A stretch of DNA of 64,000 nt from Pseudomonas sp. PSB18 (GCF_014596565.1 NZ_NOIN01000001.1:558001-622000); one strand, 5' to 3'. Counted from the first letter of the stretch, positions 1 through 11,265 are shown. Program-made: numbers and translations. The notes: generated from the sequence alone by a model not told the origin.

Positions 1-607
1 AGCTGCCGACATCGGCGATACGGTCCTGGCTCTGTCGGGACAGGCTGCGCACCCGACGACCGAATACCAGGATCGGCGCCAACACCAGCGGCAGCGCAAT
101 CACCACGATGCTGGTGAGCTTGGGGTTGGTGATGAACAACAGCACGATGCCACCGATGACCATCAGGGCATTGCGCAGAAACAGCGACAAGGACGAACCG
201 ATCACCGATTGCAGCAACGTGGTATCGGCGGTCAGGCGCGACTGGATCTCCGAGCTGCGGTTGTTTTCATAAAACCCCGGGTGCAAGTACACCAGATGGT
301 TGAAAACCTGTCGCCGGATGTCGGCCACCACGCGCTCGCCAATCCACGACACCAGGTAGAACCGGGAGAAGGTCCCGATTGCCAGGCCTATCACCAGCAC
401 CATGAACAAGCCGATGGACTGGTTCAGCAACTGAGGAGAACGGGTCATGAAACCCTGGTCCACCAGCAACCGGATGCCCTGCCCCATGGACAAGGTGATA
501 CCCGCCGTGACGATGAGCGCCAACAACGCGCCGACGACCTGCTTGCGGTAAGGGGCGATAAAACCACTGGCCAGGCCTATGGCACGGCGATGTTGGGAAG
601 AAAGCAT
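1..607 (-). CDS. ABC transporter, transmembrane domain (partial, C-terminus outside window)
   Basis: The reverse strand reads MLSSQHRRAIGLASGFIAPY from an ATG at 605-607 and stays open to the window edge, giving about 202 residues. Several hydrophobic spans alternate with polar loops. The stretches GERVVADIRRQVFNHLV and SRLTADTTLLQ are typical of the type-1 exporter membrane domain of half-transporters of the MsbA/LmrA kind, where the membrane domain precedes the nucleotide-binding domain. The ATP-binding domain would lie left of position 1, so this is cut by the window and not a broken gene. The exported substrate cannot be told from this half. A lipid or drug exporter is likely from the family. 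Confidence 0.82.
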   Translation of the reverse strand, partial: MLSSQHRRAIGLASGFIAPYRKQVVGALLALIVTAGITLSMGQGIRLLVDQGFMTRSPQLLNQSIGLFMVLVIGLAIGTFSRFYLVSWIGERVVADIRRQVFNHLVYLHPGFYENNRSSEIQSRLTADTTLLQSVIGSSLSLFLRNALMVIGGIVLLFITNPKLTSIVVIALPLVLAPILVFGRRVRSLSRQSQDRIADVGS

Positions 608-870
608 CAATAGCGTCCGATAATGCAACAGGGGAAGGGTCGGTCAACGGCACCGAAGCGCAGCGTAGCGGAACCTTATTGAATCAGAATGAGTCAGGTT
701 AAATATAAACGCGATGACCACCCACTAGAGGGTATCGGTCTAAAGTCTGACTGGAAACGTACAAGTATTTCTGTTTGAGTAGAGCTGTCGTCATGACCGA
801 CAAGGAGTGTCATTTCTCAGTCACCTGACGACAGTACAGTAGACATTAAAACCTGATGAGGAGACAGGCC

Positions 871-1050
871 ATGTCCTTGCAACACAGCAGCGACGACAAG
901 ATTCAAGTGATCCGCACGCAACCGGACCAGTCCCTGGGCTGCTCGTTCATCGACGCCCAAGGGCGCGAAGTACCGATCACCGAAGAGATGATCCAGAAAG
1001 CCTGCAGTGAACTTGAACAACGACTGGTCAAGCCTGCCGAACAAAAGTGA
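871..1050 (+). CDS. small conserved protein, PA1571-like
   Basis: A 59-residue acidic/polar protein starting MSLQHSSDDKIQV and ending VKPAEQK. It has no membrane segment, signal peptide or Cys pair. An ATG 15 bases upstream (856) is in frame, but AGGAGA at 859-864 overlaps that start and is correctly spaced for the ATG at 871, so 871 is chosen. It resembles a small Pseudomonas family that I recall as PA1571-like. No function is known to me. It stands alone, with about 260 bases upstream and its own terminator downstream. Confidence 0.72.
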   Translation: MSLQHSSDDKIQVIRTQPDQSLGCSFIDAQGREVPITEEMIQKACSELEQRLVKPAEQK

Positions 1051-1070
1051 TACAGCCCGTCTTCGATTGA

Positions 1071-1096
1071 ACCCGACCCTGTGTCGGGTTTTTTGT
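1071..1096 (+). terminator. rho-independent terminator after the small PA1571-like gene
   Basis: A perfect 7-bp stem, ACCCGAC (1071-1077) with GTCGGGT (1083-1089), has a 5-base loop and is followed by a run of T. It lies 20 bases after the stop codon and between this gene and the convergent pdxB. Confidence 0.88.
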
Positions 1097-1128
1097 GCCC
1101 ATGGACTGTGCAAACCCTGTGGCGAGGG

Positions 1129-2271
1129 TTAAAGGGGGGTGGCACCCAGCGCATTCACGATCCGCTGCAACGCCGGTGATTGCCCTTCAATGCGCACCTT
1201 CAAACTGTCGATCTCCCGGCGCGGCGGGTAATGTTTGCGCAGGGCATCGAAGGCACTGCGTTGCTCGCTGACCGTTCCCACCAGGCTACGGCGAAAGTCC
1301 GCATCGTCACGACGCGGGTCGTATACGCCACGGCACAGCGCGGCCAGCGCCCAGGCCGGGTCGGTGGCCGCGTCCAGGGTGATACCGCCCAGCCAGGGAC
1401 GGGGCAGCAGATCGCCGAGACTGACTGCAACCGGTGTCTCCAGGAACGCGCACAAGGCTTCATAGATCTGCGCCGTGCCGCGCTGGCGACCATCGAGGCT
1501 GTAGCCGGCAATGTGTGGCGTGGCGATCACGCACAGGTCGGCCAGGTCCACGTCCACCGTGGGCTCCTGCTCCCAGACATCCAGCACCGCTTGCAGGTCT
1601 TCGCGCGCCAACAACACATTGCGCAACGCAGTGTTATCGATCACCGGCCCGCGGGCCGCATTGATCAGCCAGGTGCCGGGCTTGAGGCGATTGAGGCGTT
1701 GCTCGTCGAACAGATGCCAGGTCGGTTGCTCGCCGTCGCGCGTCAGGGGGGTATGCAGGCTGATCACATCGCACTGCTCGATGATCTGTTCCAGGCTCAC
1801 ATAGTCGCCGCCCTCGTTCGCCTGGCGGGGTGGATCGCATACCTTCACGTCCCAGCCCAGGCCTTTGAGCACATCGATCAAGCGTCCGCCCACCTGGCCC
1901 GCGCCGACCACGCCGAAGGTACGCTGCCGCAGATCCGCGCCTTCGATTTCAGCCAGGGTCATCAGGCTGCCCAGCACATAGTCCACCACGCCACGGGCAT
2001 TGCAGCCCGGCGCACTGGCCCAGCGGATACCGACCTCGGCGAAGTAATCTAGGTCCAGGTGATCGGTGCCTATGGTGCAAGTGCCGACAAAACGCACGTT
2101 GCTGCCTTCCAGCAACTCACGATTGACCCGGCTGACGGAGCGCACCAGCAACACATCGGCCTGCGCGACGATATCCCGGTCAATGCTGCGCCCCGGTACC
2201 CGGCGGATCTCACCGAAGCCCTTGAAAAAGGCATCGAGCAGGGGAATGTTTTCGTCGGCGACGATCAGCAT
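1129..2271 (-). CDS. pdxB: erythronate-4-phosphate dehydrogenase
   Basis: This 380-residue protein is a D-isomer 2-hydroxyacid dehydrogenase that oxidises 4-phosphoerythronate in the DXP-dependent branch of pyridoxal phosphate synthesis. The NAD-binding loop [12 protein letters not shown] sits at about residues 120-131. It is followed by the [10 protein letters not shown] segment carrying the substrate-binding Arg and TPHIAGYS carrying the catalytic His. The C-terminal region after about residue 285 is the PdxB-specific dimerisation extension, and the length matches the family. Start [11 protein letters not shown] is the usual one. It is transcribed alone, convergent with the small gene to its left. 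Confidence 0.96.
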   Translation of the reverse strand: MLIVADENIPLLDAFFKGFGEIRRVPGRSIDRDIVAQADVLLVRSVSRVNRELLEGSNVRFVGTCTIGTDHLDLDYFAEVGIRWASAPGCNARGVVDYVLGSLMTLAEIEGADLRQRTFGVVGAGQVGGRLIDVLKGLGWDVKVCDPPRQANEGGDYVSLEQIIEQCDVISLHTPLTRDGEQPTWHLFDEQRLNRLKPGTWLINAARGPVIDNTALRNVLLAREDLQAVLDVWEQEPTVDVDLADLCVIATPHIAGYSLDGRQRGTAQIYEALCAFLETPVAVSLGDLLPRPWLGGITLDAATDPAWALAALCRGVYDPRRDDADFRRSLVGTVSEQRSAFDALRKHYPPRREIDSLKVRIEGQSPALQRIVNALGATPL

Positions 2272-2666
2272 GGCAAAGCTCCTTTGGCGGGGTGGGCAGT
2301 GTAGGCGTTCCGGTGTGTCTGCGCATTAGTGGAAGTGAATGATGGTGAGCTGGCAGTCGCGGCTTTCTGTGGGAGCAGGGCTTGTCCCAATGTCGGTCAG
2401 TTAAGCCATGGGAGCAAAGCTTGCTCGCGATAGCGGTAAGTCAGCCAGCAATAATGTTGGCCGGCCTGCGGCTATCGCGAGCAAGCTTTGCTCCCACGGG
2501 TTTTGCGCCGTTCGATCCTTAACCGACCGGCATCAGGATAAGCTTCGCTCCCACAGGTTTCGCCCCCGGGGACCGTTTACAAATCCCCAACACAGCTTTT
2601 TTCCTGACCATTGCGTCAACGCGTAGAATCCGCCGCCTTGCGCTTAATTTTTCGGACGCTTCGCCT
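2272..2666. other. intergenic region pdxB / MATE pump with REP elements
   Basis: The 395 bases between divergent genes hold a complete REP pair (2408-2500) and two REP fragments, around 2367-2390 and 2540-2556. The promoters of pdxB and of the efflux gene must flank this repeat block. I could not assign their boxes. Confidence 0.7.
2408..2500. repeat. REPIN (inverted REP pair, GTGGGAGC/GCTCGCGA family)
   Basis: The left arm ATGGGAGCAAAGCTTGCTCG (from 2408) and the right arm CGAGCAAGCTTTGCTCCCAC (ending about 2498) form an inverted pair around a variable loop. This is the common P. fluorescens-type REP doublet. Confidence 0.9.
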
Positions 2667-4070
2667 GTGAATCCCGTGATCGACACCCCTACCCTTCTCT
2701 CCCGCCCGGCCCGGATTCGTCTGGAGGTCAGGACGCTGCTGGCCCTGGCGCTGCCAATCATGGTGGCGCAACTGGCGACCACCGCCATGGGCTTCGTCGA
2801 TGCGGTGATGGCCGGTCGTGTCGGCCCACGGGACCTGGCGGCGGTAGCACTGGGCAACTCGATCTGGGTGCCGGTGTTTCTGTTGATGACCGGCACGTTG
2901 CTGGCGACTACGCCGAAAGTCGCCCAGCGCTTCGGTGCTGGAACCTTCGACGAAATCGGCCCGCTGGTGCGCCAGGCCCTGTGGCTGGCGCTAGTGGTCG
3001 GGTTGATGGCAACGCTGGCGCTGTTCAGTGCCGAGCCGATCCTGCACACCATGAAGGTGGACCCGGAGCTGATCGGCCCTTGCATGGAGTACCTGCGAGG
3101 GATCGGCACCGGCCTGCCGGCCGTGGCGCTGTACCATGTACTGCGCTGCTTCAGCGACGGCCTGGGCCGCACGCGACCGGCGATGGTATTGGGGTTGTGC
3201 GGATTGGCGCTGAACATTCCGCTCAACTACATCTTCATCTACGGACACCTGGGCGTGCCGGCCATGGGCGGCGTCGGTTGCGGCTGGGCGACGGCTATCG
3301 TCATGTGGGTGATGGCCCTGGGCATGGCCGGCTGGACACGCTGGGCGCCGGCCTATAGGTCGAGCCATTTATTCAGCCGTTTCGATTGGCCGCGCTGGGC
3401 CGTCATCCAGCGCCTGCTGGGGATCGGCCTGCCGATTGGCATCGCGGTGTTTGCCGAGTCGAGTATTTTTGCGGTGATTGCGCTGCTGATCGGCAGCCTC
3501 GGCGCCACGGTGGTGGCCGGGCATCAGATCGCGCTGAACTTCAGTTCGCTGGTGTTCATGATTCCCTACTCCCTGGCCATGGCCGTGACGGTAAGGGTCG
3601 GCCAGACACTGGGACGGGGCCAGCCTCGCGAGGCGCGTTTCGCCGCCGGCGTGGGCATGGGCGCGGCCCTGGTGTATGCCTGCCTGTCGGCGAGCCTGAT
3701 GTTGGCGCTACGCGGCCCCATCGCCGCGATCTACACCGCCGACCCGGTGGTGATCGACGTCGCGTCGATGTTGATCGTTTACGCGGCGCTGTTCCAGTTT
3801 TCCGACGCGATCCAGGTCACCGCGGCGGGCGCGTTGCGCGGCTACCAGGACACGCGGGTAACCATGATCCTGACCCTGTTCGCCTACTGGGGCATCGGCT
3901 TGCCGGTGGGTTACGCCTTGGGGCTGACCGATTGGTTCGGCGCGGCCAGCGGCCCGAGCGGGTTGTGGCAAGGCCTGATCGTGGGCCTGAGCTGCGCGGC
4001 GCTGATGCTGTCGATCCGCCTGGCCCGCAGCGCGCGCAAACAGATCCGCATCAGCCGCTCGATGGGTTAA
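2667..4070 (+). CDS. MATE family multidrug efflux transporter (PmpM/NorM type)
   Basis: A 467-residue inner-membrane protein with about 12 hydrophobic helices in two related halves. The first half carries [20 protein letters not shown], which matches the MATE N-lobe where Na+ or H+ coupling occurs. It probably exports cationic drugs such as fluoroquinolones in exchange for protons or sodium, as PmpM and NorM do. The start used is the GTG at 2667. The Shine-Dalgarno signal is weak, and no good ATG exists before the first helix. The stop codon overlaps the tusA stop tail to tail by 4 bases. Confidence 0.9.
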   Translation: MNPVIDTPTLLSRPARIRLEVRTLLALALPIMVAQLATTAMGFVDAVMAGRVGPRDLAAVALGNSIWVPVFLLMTGTLLATTPKVAQRFGAGTFDEIGPLVRQALWLALVVGLMATLALFSAEPILHTMKVDPELIGPCMEYLRGIGTGLPAVALYHVLRCFSDGLGRTRPAMVLGLCGLALNIPLNYIFIYGHLGVPAMGGVGCGWATAIVMWVMALGMAGWTRWAPAYRSSHLFSRFDWPRWAVIQRLLGIGLPIGIAVFAESSIFAVIALLIGSLGATVVAGHQIALNFSSLVFMIPYSLAMAVTVRVGQTLGRGQPREARFAAGVGMGAALVYACLSASLMLALRGPIAAIYTADPVVIDVASMLIVYAALFQFSDAIQVTAAGALRGYQDTRVTMILTLFAYWGIGLPVGYALGLTDWFGAASGPSGLWQGLIVGLSCAALMLSIRLARSARKQIRISRSMG

Positions 4071-4318
4071 GCGAGCTTCTTGCGGATCCAGTAGCGGTAC
4101 GTACCGTCCACCTCGTCCTGGGCCACCAGTTCGTGGTCGAGAAACACGCAGAACTTGGGGATGTCGCGGCGGGTCGAGGGGTCGGTGGCAATCACCTTCA
4201 ATAGTCCGCCCGGCACCAGGTCGCGAATGTGCTGATGCAGCATCATCACCGGCTCAGGGCAGTTGAGGCCGGTGGCGTCCAGCGTGCCGTCGACCGGCGT
4301 ATCGTTCATTTCACTCAT
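4067..4318 (-). CDS. tusA: sulfur carrier / sulfurtransferase TusA
   Basis: An 83-residue SirA/YedF/TusA-family protein. The active-site motif GLNCPEP is present, with the persulfide-carrying Cys at residue 20. TusA relays sulfur from IscS toward 2-thiouridine formation in tRNA and toward molybdenum-cofactor chemistry, which is relevant to the xanthine dehydrogenase encoded further along. A second in-frame ATG three codons later is possible. The gene overlaps the last 4 bases of the MATE gene on the other strand. Confidence 0.94.
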   Translation of the reverse strand: MSEMNDTPVDGTLDATGLNCPEPVMMLHQHIRDLVPGGLLKVIATDPSTRRDIPKFCVFLDHELVAQDEVDGTYRYWIRKKLA

Positions 4319-4403
4319 GTTCTACTCCTGAAACTGGCCGGCATTGTCGCGCAATGTCGGGTTGGAACAAAGCCCGCATATTTCGGTTCTGTGGGCGCAA
4401 GGT

Positions 4404-4488
4404 TGTGGGAGCAAGGCTTGCCCGCGATGCGGGCGCCGCGATTCTGAAAGACCGCGTTGACTCATCGCGAGCAAGCTTTGCTCCCACC
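4404..4488. repeat. REPIN overlapping the rlmM stop codon
   Basis: The left arm TGTGGGAGCAAGGCTTGCCC begins at about 4404. The right arm TCGCGAGCAAGCTTTGCTCC starts at 4464 and ends near 4488. The right arm lies inside the 3' end of rlmM and supplies its last codons. Confidence 0.88.
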
Positions 4489-5565
4489 AGGCTTGGTTCC
4501 CACAGGCTTCTTGCTGTCCAGCCGCCGCAAATGGCACGTCACCTCTTCGCGGTCGTGGTACAGCTGCTTGCACCCGATCTGCACCTTGATCCCCCGGGCC
4601 TTGAAGCCCTCGGCAATGCGTTCGAGCAGGCGTTTCACTTCGGCATAGCGCTGCTTCATCGGCAGCTTGAGGTTGACCACTGCCTCGCGACAATGGCCCT
4701 CGCCGATCCACTCTTCCAGCATCGCCGCATTGCGTGCCGGCTTCTCGACGATGTCGCAGACCATCCAGTCAACCGGCTGCTTGGGTTTGAAGGTAAAGCC
4801 ATCCGCCATCAGGTGTTGCACCAGGCCCGTGTCCATCAGGCTTTCGGCCATCGGGCCGTTGTCGATGGCGGTCACCAGCATCCCGCGATTGACCAGTTGC
4901 CAGGTCCAACCGCCCGGCGCGGCCCCCAGATCCACACCGGTCATGTCACTGTGCAGGCGCTCGTCCCACTGGTCCCGCGGAATGAAGTGGTGCCAGGCTT
5001 CTTCGAGCTTGAGGGTCGAGCGGCTCGGTGCTTCCCGAGGGAACTTCAGGCGCGGTATGCCCATTGGCCACATCGCCGAGTTGTCCGCCTCCGCCAGCCC
5101 CAGGAACACTTCACGGCCACTTTTGAACGTCAGCAGCAGGCGCGGCTTGTGCGGATCGTCCACCAGTTTGCCGGCACCGGACAGCGCCTTGCGCAGCGGG
5201 CCTTCGAATTTCTTGCAGAAGTTCGACAGTTCCTTGCCATCGTTGGTGTCGACCACCTCCAGCCACAGGCTGCCGCAAGCCGGAAACTGCGCCATGTGGG
5301 ACAGGATGACACTGATACGGTCGGTTTCCGGCAGATCAATGAAGGTGCCACGGGCCCATTGGCGCGGAAAAATCAGGCCGGCGAAACGCTGGCCGCGCAT
5401 CAGCCGCTCGGCGCCGTCCTCTTCGGTGCAGACGAATTCAGCGCAGGCACTGGCCGGCTTGGCCTTGGCATAACCGGCCACGTTGAGCCTGGCGGCGTGT
5501 TCGGCGATCTCGGAACAGACCTCGCCCTCGAAGCCCGGCCGGCAGTGCATGAAAAGCGTGTTCAT
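4462..5565 (-). CDS. rlmM: 23S rRNA 2'-O-ribose C2498 methyltransferase
   Basis: 367 residues from MNTLFMHCRPGFEGE. It uses S-adenosylmethionine to methylate C2498 in the peptidyl-transferase region of 23S rRNA. A THUMP-like N-terminal half is followed by an RrmJ-type Rossmann domain with DLGAAPGGWTWQL (SAM loop) and a conserved K-D-K-E-type set of acidic/basic residues. An open frame extends 31 codons upstream, but those codons do not look like the family, so the ATG at 5563-5565 is taken. The last residues (GGSKACSR) come from a REP element that runs into the gene, giving a repeat-derived C-terminus. Confidence 0.93.
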   Translation of the reverse strand: MNTLFMHCRPGFEGEVCSEIAEHAARLNVAGYAKAKPASACAEFVCTEEDGAERLMRGQRFAGLIFPRQWARGTFIDLPETDRISVILSHMAQFPACGSLWLEVVDTNDGKELSNFCKKFEGPLRKALSGAGKLVDDPHKPRLLLTFKSGREVFLGLAEADNSAMWPMGIPRLKFPREAPSRSTLKLEEAWHHFIPRDQWDERLHSDMTGVDLGAAPGGWTWQLVNRGMLVTAIDNGPMAESLMDTGLVQHLMADGFTFKPKQPVDWMVCDIVEKPARNAAMLEEWIGEGHCREAVVNLKLPMKQRYAEVKRLLERIAEGFKARGIKVQIGCKQLYHDREEVTCHLRRLDSKKPVGTKPGGSKACSR

Positions 5566-5737
5566 TGAAACTCCGTAGCAAAGCCTGTCACGAAAATCGG
5601 CGCATGATAGCGGACTTCGGAACCCCGAACCTGCCCATAGAGTCCAGTGATTAGTCATACGCTCGAAACAGGGCTAGGTTAAAGGCTCTGTCCGTCCCGT
5701 CAGTCCGTAACCGTGCGGACTCAAAGGAGTGATTTCA

Positions 5738-8479
5738 ATGCCATCCCTCGATAGCCTGAAAACCCTTAAAACACTGCAGGTCGACGCCAAGGCCTACCAC
5801 TATTTCAGCCTGCCGGACGCCGCCCGCAGCCTGGGTGACCTGGACAAGCTGCCCATGTCGCTGAAAGTGCTGCTGGAAAACCTGCTGCGCTGGGAAGATG
5901 AAAAGACCGTCACCGGCGCCGACCTCAAGGCGCTGGCCGGGTGGTTGAAAGAACGCCGTTCCGACCGCGAGATTCAATACCGCCCGGCACGGGTGTTGAT
6001 GCAAGACTTCACCGGTGTCCCGGCCGTGGTCGACCTGGCCGCCATGCGCGCCGCCGTGGAGAAGGCCGGCGGCGATCCCCAGCGGATCAACCCGCTGTCG
6101 CCGGTGGACCTGGTGATCGACCACTCGGTGATGGTGGACAAGTTCGCCAGCCGCCAGGCGTTCGAGCAGAACGTCGACATCGAGATGCAGCGCAACGGCG
6201 AACGCTACGCCTTCCTGCGCTGGGGCCAGAGCGCCTTCGCCAACTTCAGCGTGGTGCCACCGGGCACCGGGATCTGCCATCAGGTCAACCTCGAATACCT
6301 GGGGCGCACCGTCTGGACCAAGGAGGAAGACGGCCGCACCTATGCCTTCCCGGATACGTTGGTGGGCACCGATTCCCACACCACCATGATCAATGGCCTC
6401 GGTGTACTGGGCTGGGGTGTCGGTGGGATCGAGGCCGAAGCGGCCATGCTGGGCCAGCCAGTGTCGATGCTGATTCCCGAGGTCATCGGCTTCAAGCTCA
6501 CCGGCAAGCTGCGCGAAGGCATCACCGCCACCGACCTGGTCCTCACCGTCACACAGATGCTGCGCAAGAAAGGCGTGGTGGGCAAATTCGTCGAGTTCTA
6601 TGGCGATGGCCTCGCCGACCTGCCCCTGGCCGACCGCGCCACCATCGCCAACATGGCCCCGGAGTATGGCGCCACGTGCGGTTTCTTCCCGGTGGACGAC
6701 GTCACCCTGGATTACCTGCGCTTGTCCGGACGCCCGGCGGAAACGGTGAAACTGGTAGAGGCCTATTGCAAAGCTCAGGGCTTGTGGCGCTTGCCTGGCA
6801 AGGAACCGGTGTTCACCGACACCCTGGAGTTGGATATGGGCAGCGTCGAAGCCAGCCTGGCCGGGCCGAAACGCCCACAGGACCGGGTTTCACTGCCCAA
6901 TGTCGGCCAGGCGTTCAGCGATTTCCTGGGGCTGCAGGTCAAACCCACCAGCAAGGAAGAAGGTCGCCTGGAAAGCGAAGGCGGCGGTGGCGTCGCGGTG
7001 GGCAATGCCGATCAGGTGGGTGAGGCCGAGTACGAGTTCGAAGGCCACACCCATCGCCTGAAAAACGGTGCAGTGGTGATCGCGGCCATTACTTCCTGCA
7101 CCAACACCTCCAACCCCAGCGTGATGATGGCCGCCGGGCTGCTGGCGAAAAAAGCCGTGGAAAAAGGCCTGACCCGCAAGCCCTGGGTCAAGAGTTCCCT
7201 GGCTCCGGGTTCCAAAGTGGTCACCGATTACTATCAGGCCGCCGGCCTGACCGAGTACCTGGATCAACTGGGCTTTGCCCTGGTGGGCTACGGCTGCACC
7301 ACCTGTATCGGCAACTCCGGGCCCTTGCCGGACCCGATCGAAAAAGCCATCCAGAAAGCCGACCTGACCGTGGCTTCGGTACTGTCGGGCAACCGTAACT
7401 TCGAAGGCCGCGTGCATCCGCTGGTCAAGACCAACTGGCTGGCCTCGCCGCCGCTGGTGGTGGCCTACGCCCTGGCCGGCACGGTGCGTATCGATATCAG
7501 CAGCGAACCGCTGGGTAATGACCGCGACGGCAACCCGGTATACCTGCGGGACATCTGGCCCAGCAGCAAGGAAGTCGCCGACGCCGTGGCTCAGGTGGAC
7601 ACCGGCATGTTCCACAAGGAGTACGCCGCCGTGTTTGCCGGCGACGAGCAATGGCAGGCCATCGAGGTGCCGCAAGCGGCGACTTACGTCTGGCAGGCGG
7701 ACTCGACCTATATCCAGCACCCGCCCTTCTTCGACGGCATCGACGGGCCACCACCGGCCATTCGCAACATCGAAGGCGCTCGGGTACTGGCCCTGCTCGG
7801 CGATTCGGTCACCACCGACCACATCTCCCCGGCCGGCAATATCAAGGCCGACAGTCCGGCCGGGCGGTACCTGCGTGAACAAGGCGTGGAACCCCGGGAC
7901 TTCAACTCCTACGGCTCAAGGCGCGGTAATCACCAAGTGATGATGCGTGGCACGTTCGCCAATATCCGGATCCGCAACGAAATGCTCGGCGGCGAGGAAG
8001 GCGGCAATACGATCTACATTCCCAGCGGCGAAAGAATGCCGATCTACGACGCCGCCATGCTGTATCAGGCCAAGGGCACGCCGCTGGTGGTGATCGCGGG
8101 GCAGGAATACGGCACCGGCTCCAGTCGGGACTGGGCGGCCAAGGGTACGAACCTGCTGGGGGTCAAGGCGGTGATCGCCGAAAGCTTCGAGCGCATCCAC
8201 CGTTCCAACCTCGTGGGCATGGGCGTACTGCCTTTGCAGTTCAAGCTCGATCAGAATCGCAAGAGCCTGAACCTGACCGGCAAGGAAACCCTGGACATCC
8301 TTGGCCTGAACGACGTCGAGCTGACGCCGCGGATGAACCTGCCGCTGGTGATCACCCGCGAGGACGGTAGCCAGGAGCGGATCGAAGTGTTGTGTCGGAT
8401 CGATACCCTGAATGAAGTGGAATACTTCAAGGCAGGCGGGATCCTGCACTACGTCCTGCGGCAATTGATTTCAGGTTAA
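5738..8479 (+). CDS. acnA: aconitate hydratase A
   Basis: This 913-residue cytosolic TCA-cycle enzyme interconverts citrate and isocitrate with a [4Fe-4S] cluster. Cluster ligands are visible as SCTNTSNPS (Cys about 454) and [10 protein letters not shown] (Cys about 519 and 522). The swivelling C-terminal domain contains [17 protein letters not shown] at 5729 is in frame, but AGGAG at 5724-5728 is spaced correctly for the ATG at 5738. The length is usual for AcnA, which is the stress-stable isoform in many proteobacteria. It is monocistronic and followed by a REPIN. Confidence 0.97.
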   Translation: MPSLDSLKTLKTLQVDAKAYHYFSLPDAARSLGDLDKLPMSLKVLLENLLRWEDEKTVTGADLKALAGWLKERRSDREIQYRPARVLMQDFTGVPAVVDLAAMRAAVEKAGGDPQRINPLSPVDLVIDHSVMVDKFASRQAFEQNVDIEMQRNGERYAFLRWGQSAFANFSVVPPGTGICHQVNLEYLGRTVWTKEEDGRTYAFPDTLVGTDSHTTMINGLGVLGWGVGGIEAEAAMLGQPVSMLIPEVIGFKLTGKLREGITATDLVLTVTQMLRKKGVVGKFVEFYGDGLADLPLADRATIANMAPEYGATCGFFPVDDVTLDYLRLSGRPAETVKLVEAYCKAQGLWRLPGKEPVFTDTLELDMGSVEASLAGPKRPQDRVSLPNVGQAFSDFLGLQVKPTSKEEGRLESEGGGGVAVGNADQVGEAEYEFEGHTHRLKNGAVVIAAITSCTNTSNPSVMMAAGLLAKKAVEKGLTRKPWVKSSLAPGSKVVTDYYQAAGLTEYLDQLGFALVGYGCTTCIGNSGPLPDPIEKAIQKADLTVASVLSGNRNFEGRVHPLVKTNWLASPPLVVAYALAGTVRIDISSEPLGNDRDGNPVYLRDIWPSSKEVADAVAQVDTGMFHKEYAAVFAGDEQWQAIEVPQAATYVWQADSTYIQHPPFFDGIDGPPPAIRNIEGARVLALLGDSVTTDHISPAGNIKADSPAGRYLREQGVEPRDFNSYGSRRGNHQVMMRGTFANIRIRNEMLGGEEGGNTIYIPSGERMPIYDAAMLYQAKGTPLVVIAGQEYGTGSSRDWAAKGTNLLGVKAVIAESFERIHRSNLVGMGVLPLQFKLDQNRKSLNLTGKETLDILGLNDVELTPRMNLPLVITREDGSQERIEVLCRIDTLNEVEYFKAGGILHYVLRQLISG

Positions 8480-8808
8480 ACGCAATTCCTGTGGGAGCGG
8501 GCTTGCTCGCGAAGGCAGTCGTTCTGTTGTTGCTGCAATGACTGGACCAGCGCTTTCGCGAGCAAACCCGCTCCCACAGTCCTGCCCTTGGCTGAAAAGT
8601 ATCAATCACCAGATCAATCGCCGCTTTTTGTATCGCTGCGCTTATACTCTCCCCCGCCGACGCCCAAGGATCTGGGTCAGCCGGCCGATTTTCCACGCCT
8701 ACGCATGAATCTGCATGGATACAAATATGTGCTCTTTGCGCGACATGGCAACGTCGTAGACGCGGCGGCCACTTTCGCCCAAAGCTCCACAGCCTAAAAG
8801 GACGTTAT
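8480..8808. other. intergenic region acnA / CPBP protease
   Basis: This 329-base gap holds a REPIN (8488-8581) and then about 225 bases of unassigned sequence. A TATACT at 8644-8649 could be a -10 box for the downstream gene, but no convincing -35 partner is seen. Confidence 0.5.
8488..8581. repeat. REPIN after acnA
   Basis: The arm GTGGGAGCGGGCTTGCTCGC (8491 on) is inverted with CGCGAGCAAACCCGCTCCCA (to about 8578). It lies directly 3' of acnA and may stabilise its mRNA end. Confidence 0.9.
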
Positions 8809-9597
8809 ATGCCTGCTTTACCCTGGCCCTACCTGGCCCTCCTGTCTGTGGGCTACTGCCTTGCCGTGGCCTACGGAAAACTGGCCTGGACCGCCGCCAT
8901 TTCAATCGCACTGTTGCTACTGGCCGGCTATGCGGTTCGCCAGCGGCAAATACCGATCGGCCGCTTTCTCGGTCACGCTGTTTTCCTCGTCCTGGCCCTG
9001 GCACTGGCCCTGCACTGGATGCCGGGTTTTTTCAACGGACGAGCGATCCCGCCCCATCGCCTGACCGATGACGCCGCACCGTTTGCCATGTACTTGAATC
9101 AAGACAAGCCGCTGATCGGTTTCTGGCTGTTGCTGGCGTGCCCATGGATCGTCGGCCGGCGCACGCTTGGCCTGTCGATCCTGGCCACGGCCCTGGGTCT
9201 GACACTGAGCGCGATATTGGCCTTGGGTGGGGCAATCGTGCTGGGCATGATCCACTGGGCACCGAAGTGGCCGGACCATGCATGGATCTGGGTCGCCAAC
9301 AACCTGTTACTGGTGACGGTGGTAGAAGAAGCGCTGTTTCGTGGCTACATTCAAGGCAGCCTGAGCCGGCGCTTCAGTCATCTGGCCCATGGCGACAACC
9401 TGGCATTGCTCCTGGCCTCGCTGCTGTTCGGCCTGGTACATGCCGGCGCGGGTTGGCACTGGGTGCTGCTGTCGGGCCTCGCGGGGGTCGGCTACGGTCT
9501 CGCCTATCGCTTTGGCGGCCTGGGCGCGGCAATTGCCACCCACTTCGGCCTCAATCTGCTTCATTTCGCCCTGTTTACCTACCCGATGCTGGCGTGA
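8809..9597 (+). CDS. CPBP family intramembrane metalloprotease
   Basis: A 262-residue membrane protein with about eight hydrophobic helices and the three motifs of the CAAX-protease/bacteriocin-processing (Abi) family. These are [10 protein letters not shown] (EExxxR, about residue 172), FGLVHAG (FxxxH, about 206-211) and HFGLNLLHF (HxxxN, about 244-248). The Glu and His residues are the expected metal ligands. Substrates of such proteases in Pseudomonas are unknown to me. The family includes peptide-processing and bacteriocin-immunity proteins. It has a short gap to aer downstream and no obvious partner gene. Confidence 0.88.
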   Translation: MPALPWPYLALLSVGYCLAVAYGKLAWTAAISIALLLLAGYAVRQRQIPIGRFLGHAVFLVLALALALHWMPGFFNGRAIPPHRLTDDAAPFAMYLNQDKPLIGFWLLLACPWIVGRRTLGLSILATALGLTLSAILALGGAIVLGMIHWAPKWPDHAWIWVANNLLLVTVVEEALFRGYIQGSLSRRFSHLAHGDNLALLLASLLFGLVHAGAGWHWVLLSGLAGVGYGLAYRFGGLGAAIATHFGLNLLHFALFTYPMLA

Positions 9598-9673
9598 TAC
9601 CGACGGGGAAAATAACTTCAATAAAAACCTGACGTTGCCGACAACCTGTAAAGCCTTGCGGATTATCACGACC

Positions 9674-11239
9674 ATGCGTAACAACCAACCCATCACACAA
9701 CGCGAAAGGACCTTTCCGGCCCAGCAACGATTGATCTCCACCACCAATGCCAAGGGCGTGATCACCTACTGCAACGACGCGTTCGTTGAAATCAGCGGGT
9801 TTTCCAAGGAAGAACTGATTGGTTCGCCCCACAACCTGGTGCGCCACCCCGACGTCCCGTCGGCCGTGTTCGCCCATATGTGGAACACCCTGAAACAAGG
9901 CTTGCCATGGATGGGCATCGTCAAGAATCGCTGCAAAAGCGGCGATCACTATTGGGTCAACGCCTACGTCACTCCGGTGTTCGAAGGCAACCAGGTGGTC
10001 GGCTACGAGTCGGTCCGGGTCAAGCCCAGCGCAGAGCAGATCGCCCGCGCCGAAGCCCTCTACCTGCGCATCAACCAGGGCAAGTCGGCGGTTCCCGGCA
10101 GCGACAAATGGGTGCCTATGCTCCAGGACTGGCTGCCGTTCATCCTGGTCAGCCAGTTGAGCTTCGTCGTGGGCGCCTTCCTCAATTCCTCCTGGGGATT
10201 TGCCCTGGCCGCCCTGCTGTCGGTGCCCCTCGGGCTGATGGGCCTGCAATGGCAGCAACGCGGGATCAAGCGCCTGCTGCGCCTGGCCGAACAAACCACG
10301 TCCGATCCGCTGATCGCCCGGATGTACACCGACAGCCGTGGCGTCCAGGCACGCCTGGAAATGTCGATCCTCAGCCAGGAAGCTCGCCTGAAAACCTGCC
10401 TGACCCGCCTGCAGGACACCGCCGAGCACCTCAATGAGCAGGCGCGACAGTCCAACACCCTGGCCCACAACAGTTCCAGCGGCCTGGAACGCCAGCGCGT
10501 GGAAACCGAACAGGTGGCCACCGCGGTCAACCAGATGGCCGCCACCACCCAGGAAGTCGCCAGCCACGTGCAACGCACCGCCGACGCCACCCAGGAAGCC
10601 AACCGCCTGACCGGTCGCGGACGCGACATCGCCGGGGAAACCCGCGAGGCCATCGAACGCTTGTCCGTGGTGGTGGGCGAAACCGGCCAGACCGTGACCC
10701 AACTGGCCAAGGACAGCGACGAGATCGGCGGCGTGGTGGACGTGATCAAAGGCATCGCCGACCAGACCAACCTGCTGGCCCTCAATGCCGCCATCGAGGC
10801 GGCCCGTGCCGGCGAAATGGGCCGCGGCTTTGCCGTGGTGGCCGATGAAGTCCGGCAACTGGCGCAACGCACCAGCGAATCCACCGGGCAGATCCACGCC
10901 TTGATCGCCAAGCTCCAGCAAACCGCCACCAATGCCGTGCAGACCATGGACGCCGGCCATCGCCAGGCCGAAGAAGGCGTGGCGCGGGTGATGGAAGCGG
11001 ACGCAGCGCTGGTGGGCATCAGCGAAGCGGTGGCCAACATCACCGACATGACCACCCAGATCGCTGCCGCCACAGAGGAACAGAGCTCGGTGGCCGAGGA
11101 GATCAGCCGCAACATCAGCAACATCTCGGAACTGGCCGACCAGACCTCGGGACAGGCCCACAGCTCGGCGCTACTGAGCGAAGAACTGACCCGCACGGCC
11201 AATACCCAGTATTCGTTGGTGGAGCGGTTCAACCGCTGA
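9674..11239 (+). CDS. aer: aerotaxis receptor Aer (PAS-containing methyl-accepting chemotaxis protein)
   Basis: 521 residues from [11 protein letters not shown], the usual Aer length. An N-terminal PAS domain (about 10-120, with [20 protein letters not shown] and the NLVRHPDVP segment typical of FAD-binding Aer PAS domains) is followed by a hydrophobic hairpin at about 150-195. A long coiled-coil signalling domain follows, whose tip [20 protein letters not shown] is at about residues 350-370. It senses redox state or oxygen and signals through CheA/CheW to direct swimming. The open frame extends upstream into the previous gene, but only this ATG gives the family N-terminus. It lies beside the cbb3 operons, so oxygen sensing and oxygen use are neighbours. 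Confidence 0.94.
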   Translation: MRNNQPITQRERTFPAQQRLISTTNAKGVITYCNDAFVEISGFSKEELIGSPHNLVRHPDVPSAVFAHMWNTLKQGLPWMGIVKNRCKSGDHYWVNAYVTPVFEGNQVVGYESVRVKPSAEQIARAEALYLRINQGKSAVPGSDKWVPMLQDWLPFILVSQLSFVVGAFLNSSWGFALAALLSVPLGLMGLQWQQRGIKRLLRLAEQTTSDPLIARMYTDSRGVQARLEMSILSQEARLKTCLTRLQDTAEHLNEQARQSNTLAHNSSSGLERQRVETEQVATAVNQMAATTQEVASHVQRTADATQEANRLTGRGRDIAGETREAIERLSVVVGETGQTVTQLAKDSDEIGGVVDVIKGIADQTNLLALNAAIEAARAGEMGRGFAVVADEVRQLAQRTSESTGQIHALIAKLQQTATNAVQTMDAGHRQAEEGVARVMEADAALVGISEAVANITDMTTQIAAATEEQSSVAEEISRNISNISELADQTSGQAHSSALLSEELTRTANTQYSLVERFNR

Positions 11240-11265
11240 CTGTTGGTTTTGTTCTGTCAGACCGC

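Noticed and set aside
2408..4488. Regularly spaced palindromes considered as a CRISPR array
   Set aside because: The repeats are inverted pairs at gene ends with irregular distances and no short direct repeats with spacers.
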